Shown piece by piece: positions 1 to 12,107 of a stretch of 64,000 bases of DNA (position 1 is its first letter; every line of letters starts with the position of its first letter). Origin of the DNA: Chondrosia reniformis (lineage: Eukaryota > Porifera > Demospongiae > Chondrillida > Chondrillidae); the NCBI GenBank assembly GCA_947172415.1, contig OX359198.1, positions 5,053,401-5,117,400 of the forward strand, written 5' to 3'. The notes under the pieces were generated by a model, which did no database searches, was not told the DNA's origin, and was given only the letters and a program-made list of their open reading frames with translations. The translations under genes were made by a program, and so were the position numbers.

Positions 1-17
1 TGCTATAGGCGAGGAGA

Positions 18-1345
18 TGCTGAACGTTATTTGTTGTGTTCCTGGTTGCAGTAATCGTTCTGACCGTGAAAGAGACCGCACCTACCACTGCCTTCCGTTG
101 AGGAACAAGTTGTTTTGCGCGTGTGGATCCATAAGATCAGAAGAAGCAACCTGCCGCTGAAGAGAAATACTAGAGTCTGCAGCAACCACTTTCTCAACTC
201 GCGTGGCCGTAAACTGAGGCTAGATGAGCTTCCTACGCAGAAGCTGCCTAAGCTTACAACCAGCAGGCCGTTGCCGAAGAAAAGTCGTAGACCAAACAAA
301 GGTGAGCAATCGGCGTCTCTCAGTGTAAGTGAAAACGAGACAGACACTAACTTACCATCCATTTCGACAACCATCGAGGCCAGTACGCAAGTGGGTAATA
401 GCTACACGGCAGCTTGTAGATGCATCCACCTCTACTGATGCCATCGCGAAGCCAATACAGCCAAACAGAATGCGAGTAGATTCTATTAAAGATAATCCAG
501 AAATGTTTCAATACTATACTGGATTTCCTATGTACAAAGTTTTCCTGGCATTCTTTTCTTTTCTTGGACCAGCAGTGGATTCTTTGATTTATTCAGAGAA
601 AGATGCTGATAAGCCACAAGCCACACACACTATTGGTGCATTGAAGACAGGGAGGATCAGAGCACTCCAACCTATGGATGAGCTTCTAATGGTCCTCATG
701 CGTTTACGACAAGGCCTGTTTGAGCAAGACTTAGCATACCGATTTGCTGTATCACAGTCCACTGTCAGTAGAGTTTGGTCCACATGGATAAACTTTCTCT
801 ACCACAAACCAAAGGCTTTACCCATCTGGATGTCAAAATATTCTATGCAAGCGACCATGCCTGAAGTGTTCAAAAGAGATTACCCAACAACAAGAATTAT
901 CATTGATGCAACTGAACTTTATATTGAAATGCCAGAGATTCAGCAATTGACATTCTCAAGCTACAAGAACCACAACACATACAAAGCCTTAGTTGGCAGG
1001 AGTCAGGAGTGGTGACTTTTACCTCTAATCTCTTCCCAGGCTAAATATCGGATAAGGAATTAGTTAGATGTAGTGGCTTGCTAGGACTGTTAGAGGTTGG
1101 AGACACCATAATGGCAGATGGAGGTTTTGACATAGAAGATGACATAGCACCCTTAGGGATTCGTGTAAATATCCTCCTTTTCTCAAGGGCAAACAGCAGC
1201 TTGATGCCAAGGACGTGATAATTACACACAGGATAGCCTCTCTGCACATTCATGTAGAACGCTGTATGGAGCGGATAAAGAATTTTCACATATTTGACCG
1301 CATATTGCCGTCATCTTTCATAAGACAAGTTCACAAGGACATGTC
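18..1345 (+). pseudogene. Decayed THAP-domain DDE transposase
   Basis: The N terminus encodes a C2CH THAP zinc finger. A CCVPGC pair near base 33 is followed, after a frameshift near 105-113, by a VWIHKIRRSN segment and CSNHF (bases 120-200). A second frame (about 420-1010) has a helix-turn-helix-like FAVSQSTVSRVW and a strand with the first catalytic Asp (IIIDATELYIE, about 895-935). A third piece (about 1013-1160) has the second Asp (MADGGFDIEDD). After another shift near 1170 comes the HVERCMERIKNF segment expected to hold the catalytic Glu. An in-frame TAA lies near 1040. The order THAP, HTH, DDE matches THAP-DDE_Tnp_4 transposases of invertebrates. At least four frame disruptions mean it cannot make an intact transposase. 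Terminal repeats were not identified, and the left end may lie outside the window. Confidence 0.85.
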
Positions 1346-1356
1346 ATTATATATTG

Positions 1357-1470
1357 TAGGACATGTCAACTGATAACAGGAGAGAGGTACAGGAGAGAGG
1401 AACAGGAGAGAGGAACAGTGGAGAGAGGAACAGGAGAGAGGAACAGGAGAGAGGTACAGTGGAGAGAGAA
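1357..1470. repeat. Short minisatellite, copy A of the NLR intron-5 repeat
   Basis: Degenerate AACAGGAGAGAGG / AACAGTGGAGAGAGG units follow the anchor GGACATGTCAACTGATAACAG. The same anchor and units occur at 8347 and 15325, inside intron 5 of NLR copies B and C. Here only a handful of units remain, and the left flank is transposon DNA instead of NLR intron. Confidence 0.85.
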
Positions 1471-1606
1471 ATATATCTCAATCAGACACTCTCTTCACTG
1501 GTGACAGCACTTGAATACCATCTTCTGATACACAACTTACAACATATCAGACTAAACCAGTGTCAAGTGCTACATTCAACCTAAAAGTGGTCATCAGAAC
1601 ACTCAC

Positions 1607-4585
1607 TGTAAAGTCTCAGCTTTTCAATTGATCTGCTAACAGAGACACACTCTAAAATGGATACAGCATTGCACCCAAGTGCCAGTTTTTTCAATGTATT
1701 GTTGTCCTTCACCTTTGACCACAGTAAGGATACTTCCTGAATCTTGATAAATACAAATGTCATGTATCATAATGCATTATTTAACAAACAGACTGTACTG
1801 GACACACTGTATACGTACATATACGTACATATTTGGTCTAACGTCCTCATGTACACTACATTAGCTGAGATTTCACAGAAATACAATATTTATATAACAA
1901 GTAATACACTTACATCTTGAATGGGTTGGACAAAGTTACGAGATATGAAGAGAGTTAGTTTCTTTAGTTTCTTCAATGAAAAGACTTCAGCCAAAGCTGA
2001 CAGAGAAGTAGCTTCAACAGTTAGTCCTAGCATCTCCAGTGATTGTATTGACTGAACAAATCTCTTTGCATCTACATTATAAATTGCAATAAACTTTAAA
2101 TTCATAAATATATTTCACATATACATACGTACGAAAACTGGTATTATAGAAATTATATTGTAATCTCACCATTTATTGAAAAGTCATTAAAGCCAAATAC
2201 AAGTTTGACCAGAAAAGGGTTGTTTTGGCAAATCTTGACAATATAATTGATAGGTATCATTGATGGTAGAGCAAAAATTTCCTGTAAATGTGAACACTTG
2301 CTCAAGCAATGTGACAATGCCATCCAATCAAATGGAGAGAGGCTAGCATATATATCCAGTGTTGGCTGAAGACGCTGCACAACTTGTTCTGTGAATGGAA
2401 TGTTTTGAGACTCAAATAACGAGTGAAACAGGAACAATAGACTTTGATCCGAAAGATCAATCTCATTTGGTAGTGGTCCACTGAAAACTGCTTTCTGAAC
2501 TGCTTTTGATTTCAATCCCGTCAGTCCACAGTAGAAACGGAATGCCATAGCAACTGAGGGATTATCCATGTTGTCACTCCAAAATCTCACTTGTTTCTCC
2601 TCTGGCAGACACTTCAGCTCCTCTGCACTCAGAAACTCCTGAAGAGTAGCATGTTGGAGGTTGTATGTGCGAATGGTTGAGAATGCCACTTCCTCCAAGT
2701 GGACATTCAGGAGACCCATGCAGTCAAAGTCCTCTGGTACTGGACCCTCAAACCCAAACACATCTCCCACCGTCTTCTCATCAAACACAAGGATCTTTGG
2801 ATCGCCAAGGAGACCATCAAGACACAACTGGCTTAGCTTACGGACCAACTCAGCTGCTTCACGAGGCAAATCATTAAAGTTGGCAATGGGAGGCAAGCGA
2901 CTTTCTCCTTTCTTCTCTCTCAAGTATCGAAAGATGAGTTGCAGGAAGAAGGACTGGTAGCAGCTGGTGATGGTGGATGGGAAGGACTGGCCCTCGTGTT
3001 CAAAGACAGAACACAATATGAACAGGTTGACTGGAATGTACGCTGCTCCATTTAGATCATGACGATACCTCAGCTCACTAAAGAACTTGTCACATCTTGA
3101 TTCATCTTGCTTGAAAAATAAATTCACAAATTCTTTGATTTGTGTCTTGCTAAATCCTAGAATTTCAAAGCACTTGAGATGGAGCTGTGATAAATGGCTG
3201 CAGGATCCAGGACGAGAAGTGATCACAATTGTGGCTTCCGGTAGTAGCTCTCCATGTAAGAGCTGATTCAGGCAGGAATCTTCCTCCTTCAGAAGATGGA
3301 CAGCTTCATCAAGTCCATCAAACAGGAATAGAATGGACCTTCCTTCACTCTCTTCAAATTCATCAGATAAACCGTTGTAATCAATGGCCTTTCTCTTTCC
3401 ATAGTAGGCAAGCAGATCTGGCAAGCTCTTGGCAGTAGATATGCGTTTCTCACGAAGTGGAAACAGCAAAACTAGATCGAAGTCACTCTTGACTTCTCCA
3501 AAGGCATACCTTCTGGTAAGATGGCGGAGTAGGGTCGTCTTGCCAATGCCCGGAGCTCCAAATATCAGTTTCACACGATTTTCACCTTTAGCTAGTATCC
3601 TATCAGAAGGGATGGTCTGGTTGCCATGACTACCAACCCACTCACAGTTGGCTCTACGCATGTTCTCCAGGAAGGCCTCAGCATTTCGTTTGGTCTTTTT
3701 AAATGGATCCTCTTCAACTACTCTCAGCTCTACATACTCCACCTTTGGAGCTACCTCGACTGGCCGAATTCTCTTATATGTAGATTTAACTGAATCGGAG
3801 TACACTGAGAGAAGCTGTAATACAAAAGTGAAAGTTATAAATAATTTCAAATTACTACATATAATTTTAGACACACACACACATAAAAAGGTGACCAGTT
3901 GCCAGTGAACCTCTACTTACAAATTATATATAACAGGAACCTATATATATACAACTATACTATACTATACTATACTATACTATACTATACTATACTACTA
4001 TACTACTATACTATTGACCTAAATCTGAAACATGTTTAATATATTAACAGATTTGAGTACAAATGTCAATCTCGCCTTTTCTGAGACAACCACATTAGAA
4101 GGTTCACTCAAACTATGTCTACTGCTACCATCTCTGTCATCTGTTGGATAGCAAAGGAACTCAGTACACACCAGAAGACAGCACATTCACTCAATCTCAC
4201 CTTTATCTTCAAAGTATTTCAATAGATTGTCTGCCTCAGGCCTGCACTCACAGTCCACCAGTACATGATAGAGTGACTGAAGTGTCCTCTCTCCAGTTCC
4301 ACCTGATCTCCTCAACCACAGACCAAAGACTTTCAGCAGACACTCAGCATCCTTTGTACAATCACTCTCAATTGCTTCCACCTTGTTGAAGGAGAACCCG
4401 AGAGCGGTAGCTATCTTCTTCCACTTGTGAGGCACCTCATCGATGATGTACTTCTGGAGAACACTCATGTGATCCTTGTCATTAAGAGATACTTGTACTA
4501 CAGTCACGTGACGCTCATCTGAGGAAGGTAGAGAAGTCAATAGGCAGATGGCTGTAGTTGACTGAGATCTATTTCGCTTCGCCAT
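1607..4585 (-). CDS. NLR copy A: Death-NACHT-LRR receptor, 3' end missing
   Basis: Minus-strand exons by splice motif and phase: 4585-4201 (Death), 4140-4076 (linker), 3814-2170 (NACHT), 2071-1914 and 1736-1607 (LRR); the frame stays open through all joins. Residues about 20-125 look like a Death domain (HKWKKIATALGF, then CLLKVFGLWLRR). The NACHT exon carries Walker A GAPGIGKTT near residue 236 and Walker B ILFLFDGLDEA near 311. LRR exons show LKKLTLF-type repeats. Family role: a cytosolic innate immune sensor whose Death domain recruits signalling partners. Oddities: the linker exon uses a GC donor (GCGAG at 4075-4071) where B and C have GTGAG; exon 5 lacks 21 nt relative to B; the start (MAKRNRSQ) is fused to the Death exon by loss of about 140 bp kept in B and C. 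Exons 6 and 7 are absent, the transposase relic lying there instead. Confidence 0.85.
3946..4014. repeat. Pentanucleotide microsatellite (ACTAT)n
   Basis: Tandem period-5 ACTAT units with occasional 8-base variants. It lies in the intron between the linker and NACHT exons of NLR copy A. A longer array occupies the same position in copy B (11467-11572); copy C keeps only two or three units near 17982. Confidence 0.9.
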
Positions 4586-5489
4586 CTATATACCGTATGG
4601 GTGGAATTGTTCGCGAGACGAAATTTTCAATTGCCAGCAGTTTGAACTAAAATTTAGCGTTTTTATTTTTGCGAATGGCGATGGGCGAGTGGGTGCATGT
4701 CTCGTGAACATTTCCACGCGTTATATTTTCCAGATGTGTTAGTTGCTGTTAGTCGCTGTTGTGACACTGGCCATGTGATAAGGCTAGCTACTTCCAACTT
4801 CTTTATATACAGTACATGTATGCTTTGAAACTTTCACTCAATTGTATAGCTACCTGCAGCTGCTTCAAAGATAAATTGAAGAATGAAATTCGAAATCATC
4901 ATTTTTGTGATACTAGGGGATTTCCCTTTAAAATTAGTAAACTACATAGATCTATATTCATTTATATTTTTATAAATTAGCCATGCATGGGTAAATATAT
5001 TACCTGATAGTATCTGTATATTGCATATGTACACTGTGTTCTGATCGAGATACAATGTATGTAAGTTAGTGACTCTAGATCTACTGTGATGGTCATGTTA
5101 GTAGTTGCTTATGATGTACACTGAGATATATCAGGTGCTCCATTGACAAGGAGACAGTGGGTGATGTAGAAGAAGACATCTTTGTAACAAGACACTTATT
5201 GTAGAATGATGCATGGTATATGTAGTTCCAGTTAAACATTAAAAACATCAACAATGGGGTAAAGAGAGACAGTGGAAAATTATAAAATTTAACGCTCAAA
5301 ATATGGACCCTTTCAGTAAACTCGAGCTCATCACTGTGGGACCACATCAGGGAGCTACCTGAATCAAAAGGGATGGTAATGAGATTAGTTAGGAGAAGGG
5401 GAGACTCTGAAGGAAAATTAGATGCGAGAGAAACATAAGCATATAGCATGTCAGATGATATGTATTTATGAACGTACATACATACTAAC
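4586..5489. other. Spacer upstream of NLR copy A, with possible tail exon of the Ig unit
   Basis: Bases 4590-5050 repeat, with small changes, upstream of copies B (12240-12780) and C (18700-19000), so they are the shared NLR 5' flank and probable promoter. Bases 5093-5430 contain a minus-strand open frame that begins after an acceptor-like tttccttcag in the phase left by the Ig exon at 5490-5816. It could be that unit's last exon, but I recognise no domain in it. Parts of it recur at 12830-12960 and 13310-13380. Confidence 0.5.
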
Positions 5490-5816
5490 CTCTAACTCTC
5501 ACAGTCACAGGTTCACTCTCCTCCATACTACCATCAGCATACACAACAGCACAAGAATAGTTAGCCTCTCCATTGAGGAAGACATTCTTTCTTGTATTCA
5601 CACTCACAACTGGCTCAGTATTGCTCTGGGATACAACTATATGGTATGTATCAGGTAGATCAATCCTCTCTCCATCCCATATCCACACTACAGGACTGAT
5701 CTGATTGAAGATGGGTCCACTTGATGTAGTATCAGTTATATTATGATGGTGACAGGTGAGTTGGACTTGTCTGTCATAACAGACTGGGTCTTGATGAATT
5801 ACTAGTTCTGGAAAGT
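5490..5816 (-). pseudogene. Isolated immunoglobulin-like domain exon
   Basis: A 327-nt minus-strand exon with an acceptor (catttgtag, 5817-5818) and donor (GTTAGT, 5489). It is phase 1 on both sides, as is usual for Ig modules. It encodes an Ig-like fold: Cys in VQLTCHHHN, core Trp in VVWIWDGERI, second Cys in ANYSCAVVYADG. No signal peptide, other Ig exons, transmembrane or kinase exons are visible within reach, apart from an unrecognised frame at 5093-5430. It is either a stranded exon of a broken receptor gene or a module between NLR duplicates. The exon itself is intact, so pseudogene status is inferred from context. Confidence 0.6.
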
Positions 5817-5873
5817 CTACAAATGTTTTCAAATTGAAAATTTATTTAATATGCAAACTTTGATGCTTATATG

Positions 5874-5990
5874 GTGCATTCTTTTGAGTGTTTAAAGAGT
5901 CACTGAAGAAGATCCCCAGGGTCGAAACGTTTGACCAAGAAACGAAACCAAACTGCATTTTTAAACACTCAAAAGTCAAAGGATGTACCA
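5874..5990 (+). repeat. Short hairpin repeat with GTCGAAAC core
   Basis: The 16-base end CTTTTGAGTGTTTAAA is answered by its exact reverse complement near 5962-5979. Between them lie CTGAAGA, a short stem (GATCC/GGGTC) and CGAAACGTTTGAC. Related copies: 35540-35640, about 34265-34335, about 49795-49870, and 58600-58710 in reverse. This is a dispersed short element family. Confidence 0.65.
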
Positions 5991-6235
5991 TCCCAAAGAT
6001 AAGTTTGATGCAGTTAGAATGAATCCTTATTCTGTTATATTCATAATTATTATTGCACATAACAAAATGGCTGTTTAAAATACATTCCTTATACTCAATG
6101 TAGTGATATCTATCCACAGTGGATCTCTGAACACTTCAGTACTGTTAATGGATTATACATTTATGCCTACTCTGTACGCACTATTAGATTTTAAATCTCT
6201 ATTATTACATGCTATCTCAGCAAGAGTTAGAGATG

Positions 6236-6478
6236 TACATAATAGACACACCCACCCCATCTCCTCGTTGAGGTAATAGACACACCCACCCCATCTCCTC
6301 GTTGAGGTAATAGACACACCCACCCCATCTCCTCGTTGAGGTAATAGACACACCCACCCCATCTCCTCGTTGAGGTAATAGACACACCCACCCCATCTCC
6401 TCATTGAGGTAATAGACACACCCACCCCATCTCCTCGTTGAGGTAATAGACACACCCACCCCATCTCCTCATTGAGGA
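6236..6478. repeat. 34-bp minisatellite, seven units
   Basis: Seven near-identical 34-bp units (core ATAGACACACCCACCCCATC, then a CTCCTCGTTGAGGTA tail). 34 is not a multiple of 3, so open frames across the array are by-products. It lies in the spacer between NLR copies A and B. Confidence 0.95.
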
Positions 6479-6489
6479 AATACTGAACC

Positions 6490-7660
6490 ACCCTACTTCA
6501 CTGCAACCTTTCTAAATTGTGGATCTGCCCAATTATGATGGCTAAATCCAAGAGGCAGTTCAGGGCAGCTCATGAGTTTATTAAGTCTAATTTTTGGGGC
6601 GCCACAGGCGCCCCTATATTGTTTTCAGAAATTATGTTAACGTATGGCTTCCTGTTCGTAGTCTTGTATATATATATATATATATAAAATATTAAATTAC
6701 AATCAAGTACTACACAGTACAAGTTACAAATTTAAGAGATCCAAGTGACTATGTAATATTAAAATTACAATCAAGTACTAGCTACACAGTGCAAGTTACA
6801 AATTTAAAGAGATCCAAGTGACCCCTAGGATAATCAGTATTTTAATAAACAGTACAAGACTTTAGTCACACTAGTACTGTTGCAGGCTTTGAAATCCTCA
6901 ACTACTGCATAGAGAGTAGTAGTTGATACAGATCATCCAATTGCAAGGTAGAACACATGGCCTACCAATTACCTTTTCACACCTTAGTATAGACTGAAGA
7001 TGATGCATCTGCATGCCATATATCAACAAAGGCTCCAGTATTAAAGGGGTCTCAGCTAATAACCACAGCAGATTTGATTTGCCTTGTGAGGGAGCTAAGA
7101 ACACCGACGGTTGGTTGCATGCATTGGCATAATCAACAGGGTTAGAGACCATTTTGTAACTTGTACACAAGGGACATAAAAGGCCAAGGCCTTTATATAC
7201 GTACATGATGTCAATGATGTTGTATGAACTGTACTGAACCACTCCCACTTCCACAAGCCCCTCCCACTTCCCTATACCTAACCACCTCCCATCCCTCTTA
7301 TCTCCCTCCCCCACACTTCACAGTTGCTCCTCCTCTCTCTCCTCAGGACAACTCCTGGTCAGACAGTAATGATAATGTAAGCACCTTTCACTCAAGTGAT
7401 TTACAAGACCATCAGTACTGTTCAACTGACGTGTTAAACTGTTTTACTGTCCACTTCACTGTTTCATTGATCACATCATTTGTACAGTACAGCTTCTTCG
7501 GTATATAATCATACAGTCAACTGTATTCATCTGTCAGTCATTGTCAATTATTCACTTAAGGATGTGTATATAAATACATACGTACGTACGTACATACGAA
7601 TACAAATAGTTACATACGTACGTACATATTAAAAAAATTAGTAGAAGCAAAAATAGAAGT
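6490..7660. other. Spacer between NLR copies A and B
   Basis: No gene recognised. It contains a (TA)n run near 6669, two diverged direct copies of a roughly 70-bp block (about 6687-6760 and 6757-6825), and a C/T-rich tract (7235-7350). A block at 7325-7510 (acceptor-like CTCTCCTCAG followed by GACAACTCCTGGTCAGACAG and a GTAAGC donor-like site) is nearly identical at 14340-14528. So the same DNA lies just downstream of copies B and C and belongs to the duplicated unit. The 29-nt piece between the splice-like sites could be a tiny plus-strand exon, but nothing else supports that. Confidence 0.6.
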
Positions 7661-7672
7661 ATTATAGCTCTC

Positions 7673-10600
7673 CTAGAATATTGGAGAGAAATCAACTGAA
7701 AGAATAGAGTGGTTTGTGTGAAGTGTCTGTCTGATCTGAACTTGCATGGATTCAGGTACACCCTTCAGCACGACTCTCTTAAGATGATTGTTCTGTGAGA
7801 GACCTTTTGCAACTGCAGTAGCTCTTTGTGTAATGATTATTTCATCTTTTTCACTAAACCTATGAAACTCCATCTGAAGGGTCTCAATATTCACTTGACT
7901 ACAAGCTGATGTCAATCTGGACATGTCAAGTTCCTGTACATGACAAGAGATACAACATTACTGGGTACACTTCTCTCAACAATCAACTATCATTACAAAT
8001 TGAACAACATACTCCTAATATGGTGACTGGACTACATATAGAACATGTCATTATTAGATTTAGATTGAACAAACAAAATGTACTATATTGTACAAATCAT
8101 TTTAAATAAACAAACTTACTTTAGACCAAATTGGGGGTGTCACTATCAACTCCTTCAAAGGACTGCTAATGGCTTCCAGTACTAGTATTGGATCACACCC
8201 CATAACATGAAGTGTCACCAATTGAGGCATTGACATAAACTGAGCTACATCTTCCTTCTTTAGTCCTCCATACCCTGTAATGAGAGTTGGTTATCAAATG
8301 TAACTAACTGTGAATATCACTTCACCTGAACCAACTAGTTCACTATATAGGACATGTCAACTGATAACAGGAGAGTGGAACAGTGGAGAGAGGTACAGTG
8401 GAGAGAGGAACAGTGGAGAGTGGTACAGTGGAGAGAGGTACAGTGGAGAGAGGTACAGTGGAGAGAGGAACAGTGGAGAGAGGTACAGTGGAGAGGTACA
8501 GTGGAGAGAGGTACAGTGGAGAGAGGAACAGTGGAGAGGAACAGTGGAGAGAGGTACAGTGGAGAGAGGAACAGTGGAGAGAGGTACAGTGGAGAGAGGA
8601 ACAGTGGAGAGAGGTACAGTGGAGAGAGGAACAGGAGAGAGGTACAGTGGAGAGAGGTACAGTGGAGAGAGAAACAGGAGAGAGGTACAGTGGAGAGAGG
8701 AACAGTGGAGAGAGGTACAGTGGAGAGAGGTACAGTGGAGAGAGGAACAGGAGCGAGGAACAGGAGAGAGGTACAGTGGAGAGAGGAACAGTGGAGAGAG
8801 GAACAGGAGATAGGTACAGTGGAGAGAGGAACAGTGGAGAGAGGAACAGGAGATAGGTACAGTGGAGAGAGGAACAGTGGAGAGAGGAACAGGAGATAGG
8901 TACAGTGGAGAGAGGAATATCTCTCAATCAGACACTCTCTTCACTGGTGACAGCACTTGAATACCATCTTCTGATACACAACTTACAACATATCAGACTA
9001 GACCAGTGTCAAGTGCTACATTCAACATGAAAGTGGTCATCAGAACACTCACTGTAAAGTCTCAGCTTTTCAATTGATCTGCTAACAGAGACACACTCTA
9101 AAATGGATAGATCATTGCACCCAAGTTCCAGTTTGTAATGCTGAAGTGTCAGGTCTTTCAATGTATTGTTGTCCTTCACCTTTGACCTCAGTAAAGATAC
9201 TTCCTGAATAAATACAAATAAATACATCATGATAAATAGAAATAGAAATGTCATGTATCATAAATACAAATGTTATAATTTATTATATTAACTGTACTGG
9301 ACAAACTCTATATATACGTATATATACGTGGTACTACAGTTTAAGGAGTGTCTACACATGTCCTCATGTCTCATGTACACTACATTAGCTGAGATTTCAC
9401 AGAAATACAATATTTATATAACAAGTAATACACTTACACCTTGAATGGGTTGGACAAAGTTATGAGATATGAAGAGATTCAGTTTCTTTAGTTTCTTCAG
9501 TGAAAAGACTTCAGCCAAAGCTGACAGAGAAGTAGCTTTAACATTTAGATCTAGCATCTCAAGTGATTGTACTGACTGAACAAAGCTCTTTGCATCTACA
9601 TAATAAAATTGCAACAAACTTTCAATTCATAAATATATTTCACATACGTATACGTACATAAACTGGAATTATAGAAATTATATTGTAATCTCACCATTTA
9701 TTGAAAAGTCATTACAGCCAATTTCAAGTTTGACCAGAAAAAGGTTGCTTTGGCAAATCTTCACTAAATAATTGAATGATACGATTGAAGAAACAAATAA
9801 TTCCTGTAAATGTGAACACTTGCTCAAGCAATGTGACAATGCCATCCAATCAAATGAGGAGAAGCTAGCAGCCATATCCAGTGTTGGCTGAAGACGCTGC
9901 ACAACTTGTTCTGTGAATGGAATGTTTTGAGACTCAAATAACGAGTGAAACAGGAACAATAGACTTTGATCCGAAAAAGTAATCTCATTTGGTAGTGGTC
10001 CACTGAAAACTGCTTTCTGAACTGCTTTTGATTTCAATCCCGTCAGTCCACAGTAGAAACGGAATGCCATAGCAACTGAGGGATTATCCATGTTGCCACT
10101 CCAAAATCTCACTTGTTTCTCCTCTGGCAGACACTTCAGCTCCTCTGCACTCAGAAACTCCTGAAGAGTAGCATGTTGGAGGTTGTATGTGCGAATGGTT
10201 GAAAATGCCACTTCCTCCAAGTGGACATTCAGGAGACCCATGCAGTCAAAGTCCTCTGGTACTGGACCCTCAAACCCAAACACATCTCCCACCGTCTTCT
10301 CATCAAACACAAGGATCTTTGGATCGCCAAGGAGACCATCGAGACACAACTGGCTTAGCTTATGGACCAACTCAACTGCTTCACCAGGCAAATCATTAAA
10401 GTTGGCAATGGGAGGCAAGCGACTTTCTCCTTTCTTCTCTCTCAAGTATCGAAAGATGAGTTGCAGGAAGAAGGACTGGTAGCAGCTGGTGATGGTGGAT
10501 GGGAAGGACTGGCCCTCGTGTTCAAAGACAGAACACAATATGAACAGGTTGACTGGAATGTACGCTGCTCCATTTAGATCATGACGATACCTCAGCTCAC

Positions 10601-12107
10601 TAAAGAACTTGGCAGATCTTGATCCATCTTGCTTGAAAAAGAAATTCACAAATTCTTTGATTTGTGTCTTGCTAAATCCTTGAATTTCAAAGCACTTGAG
10701 ATGGAGCTGTGATAAATGGCTGCAGGATCCAGGACGAGAAGTGATCACAATTGCGGCTTCCGGTAGTAGATCTCCATGTAAGAGCTGATTCACGCAGGAA
10801 TCTTCCTCCTTCAGAAGATGGACAGCTTCATCAAGTCCATCAAACAGGAACAGAATGGACCTTCCTTCACTCTCTTCAAATTCATCAGATAAACCGTTGT
10901 AATCAATGGTCTTTCTCTTTCCATAGTAGGCAAGCAGATCTGGCAAGCTCTTGGCAGTAGATATGCGTTTCTCACGAAGTGGAAACAGCAAAACTAGATC
11001 GAAGTCACTCTTGACTTCTCCAAAGGCATACCTTCTGGTAAGATGGCGGAGTAGGGTCGTCTTGCCAATGCCCGGAGCTCCAAATATCAGTTTCACACGA
11101 TTTTCATCTTTAGCTAGTATTCTATCAGAAGGGATGGTCTGGTTGCCATGACTACCTACCCACTCACAGTTGGCTCTACGCATATTCTCCAGGAAAGCCT
11201 CAACATTTCGTTTGGTCTTTTTAAATGGATCCTCTTCAACTACTCTCAGCTCTACATACTCCACCTTTGGAGCTACCTCGACTGGCCGAATTCTCTTATA
11301 TGTAGATTTAACTGAATCGGAGTACACTGAGAGAAGCTGTAATACAAAAGTGAAAGTTATAAATAATTTCAAATTACTACATATAATTTTAGACACACAC
11401 ACACATAAAAAGGTGACCAGTTGCCAGTGAACCTCTACTTACAAATTATATATAACAGGAACCTATATATATACAACTATACTATACTATACTATACTAT
11501 ACTATACTATACTACTATACTACTATACTATACTATACTATACTATACTATACTACTATACTACTATACTATTGACCTAAATCTGAAACATGTTTAATAT
11601 ATTAACAGATTTGAGTACAAATGTCAATCTCACCTTTTCTGAGACAACCACATTAGAAGGTTCACTCAAACTATGTCTACTGCTACCATCTCTGTCATCT
11701 GTTGGATAGCAAAGGAACTCAGTACACACCAGAAGATAGTACATTCACTCAATCTCACCTTTATCTTCAAAGTGTTTCAATAGATTGTCTGCCTCAGGCC
11801 TGCACTCACAGTCCACCAGTACATGATAGAGTGACTGAAGTGTCCTCTCTCCAGTTCCACCTGATCTCCTCAACCACAGACCAAAGACTTTCAGCAGACA
11901 CTCATCATCCTTTGAACAATCACTCTCAATAGCTTCCACCTTGTTGAAGGAGAACCCGAGAGCGGTAGCTATCCTCTTCCACTTGTGAGGCACCTCATCG
12001 ATGATGTACTTCTGGAGAACACTTATGTGATCCTCGTCATTAAGAGATACTTGTACTACAGTCACGTGACGCTCATCTGAGGTAGGTAGAGAAGTGAATG
12101 CGTCCAT
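7673..12107 (-). CDS. NLR copy B: Death-NACHT-LRR receptor (complete model)
   Basis: Seven minus-strand exons: 12107-11759 (Death), 11698-11634 (linker), 11336-9695 (NACHT), 9595-9438, 9203-9053, 8274-8120 and 7933-7673 (LRR and stop). Lengths sum to 2781 nt, open throughout, 926 residues. Death domain about residues 10-110; Walker A GAPGIGKTT at about 224-232; Walker B ILFLFDGLDEA at about 299-309; LRRs from about 700 to the end. Family knowledge: NACHT ATPases of this layout are cytosolic pattern-recognition receptors, and the Death domain would make homotypic contacts. The start MDAFTSLP is the first in-frame Met. An upstream ATG (MAKRNRSQ, base 12247) that opens copy A here runs into a stop after 18 codons, so it may be a uORF or a 5' exon with an intron. 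The NACHT exon is very close to copies A and C, implying recent duplication or gene conversion. Confidence 0.9.
8358..8915. repeat. Large minisatellite in intron 5 of NLR copy B
   Basis: About 37 units of roughly 15 bp, core AACAGTGGAGAGAGG or TACAGTGGAGAGAGG, with shorter variants (AACAGGAGAGAGG, TACAGTGGAGAGG). Because most units are 15 bp and stop-poor, all plus frames and one minus frame read through it as low-complexity peptides. The array lies between two well-defined LRR exons (8274 and 9053), so it is intronic. Copies A and C have the same array with far fewer units. Confidence 0.95.
11467..11572. repeat. Pentanucleotide microsatellite (ACTAT)n, copy B
   Basis: Same ACTAT array and same intron as at 3946-4014, but longer. 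It sits between the linker and NACHT exons of copy B. Confidence 0.9.

Noticed and set aside
6217..6491. GVSITSTRRWGGC-type minus-strand frames
   Set aside because: Read-through of the 34-bp minisatellite in several frames; non-coding spacer.
8310..8927. Long open frames (GERNSGERY-type, five frames) as a repetitive protein gene
   Set aside because: They arise because the roughly 15-bp minisatellite lacks stops. The array lies in an intron between two phase-compatible LRR exons and is read in all plus frames equally.
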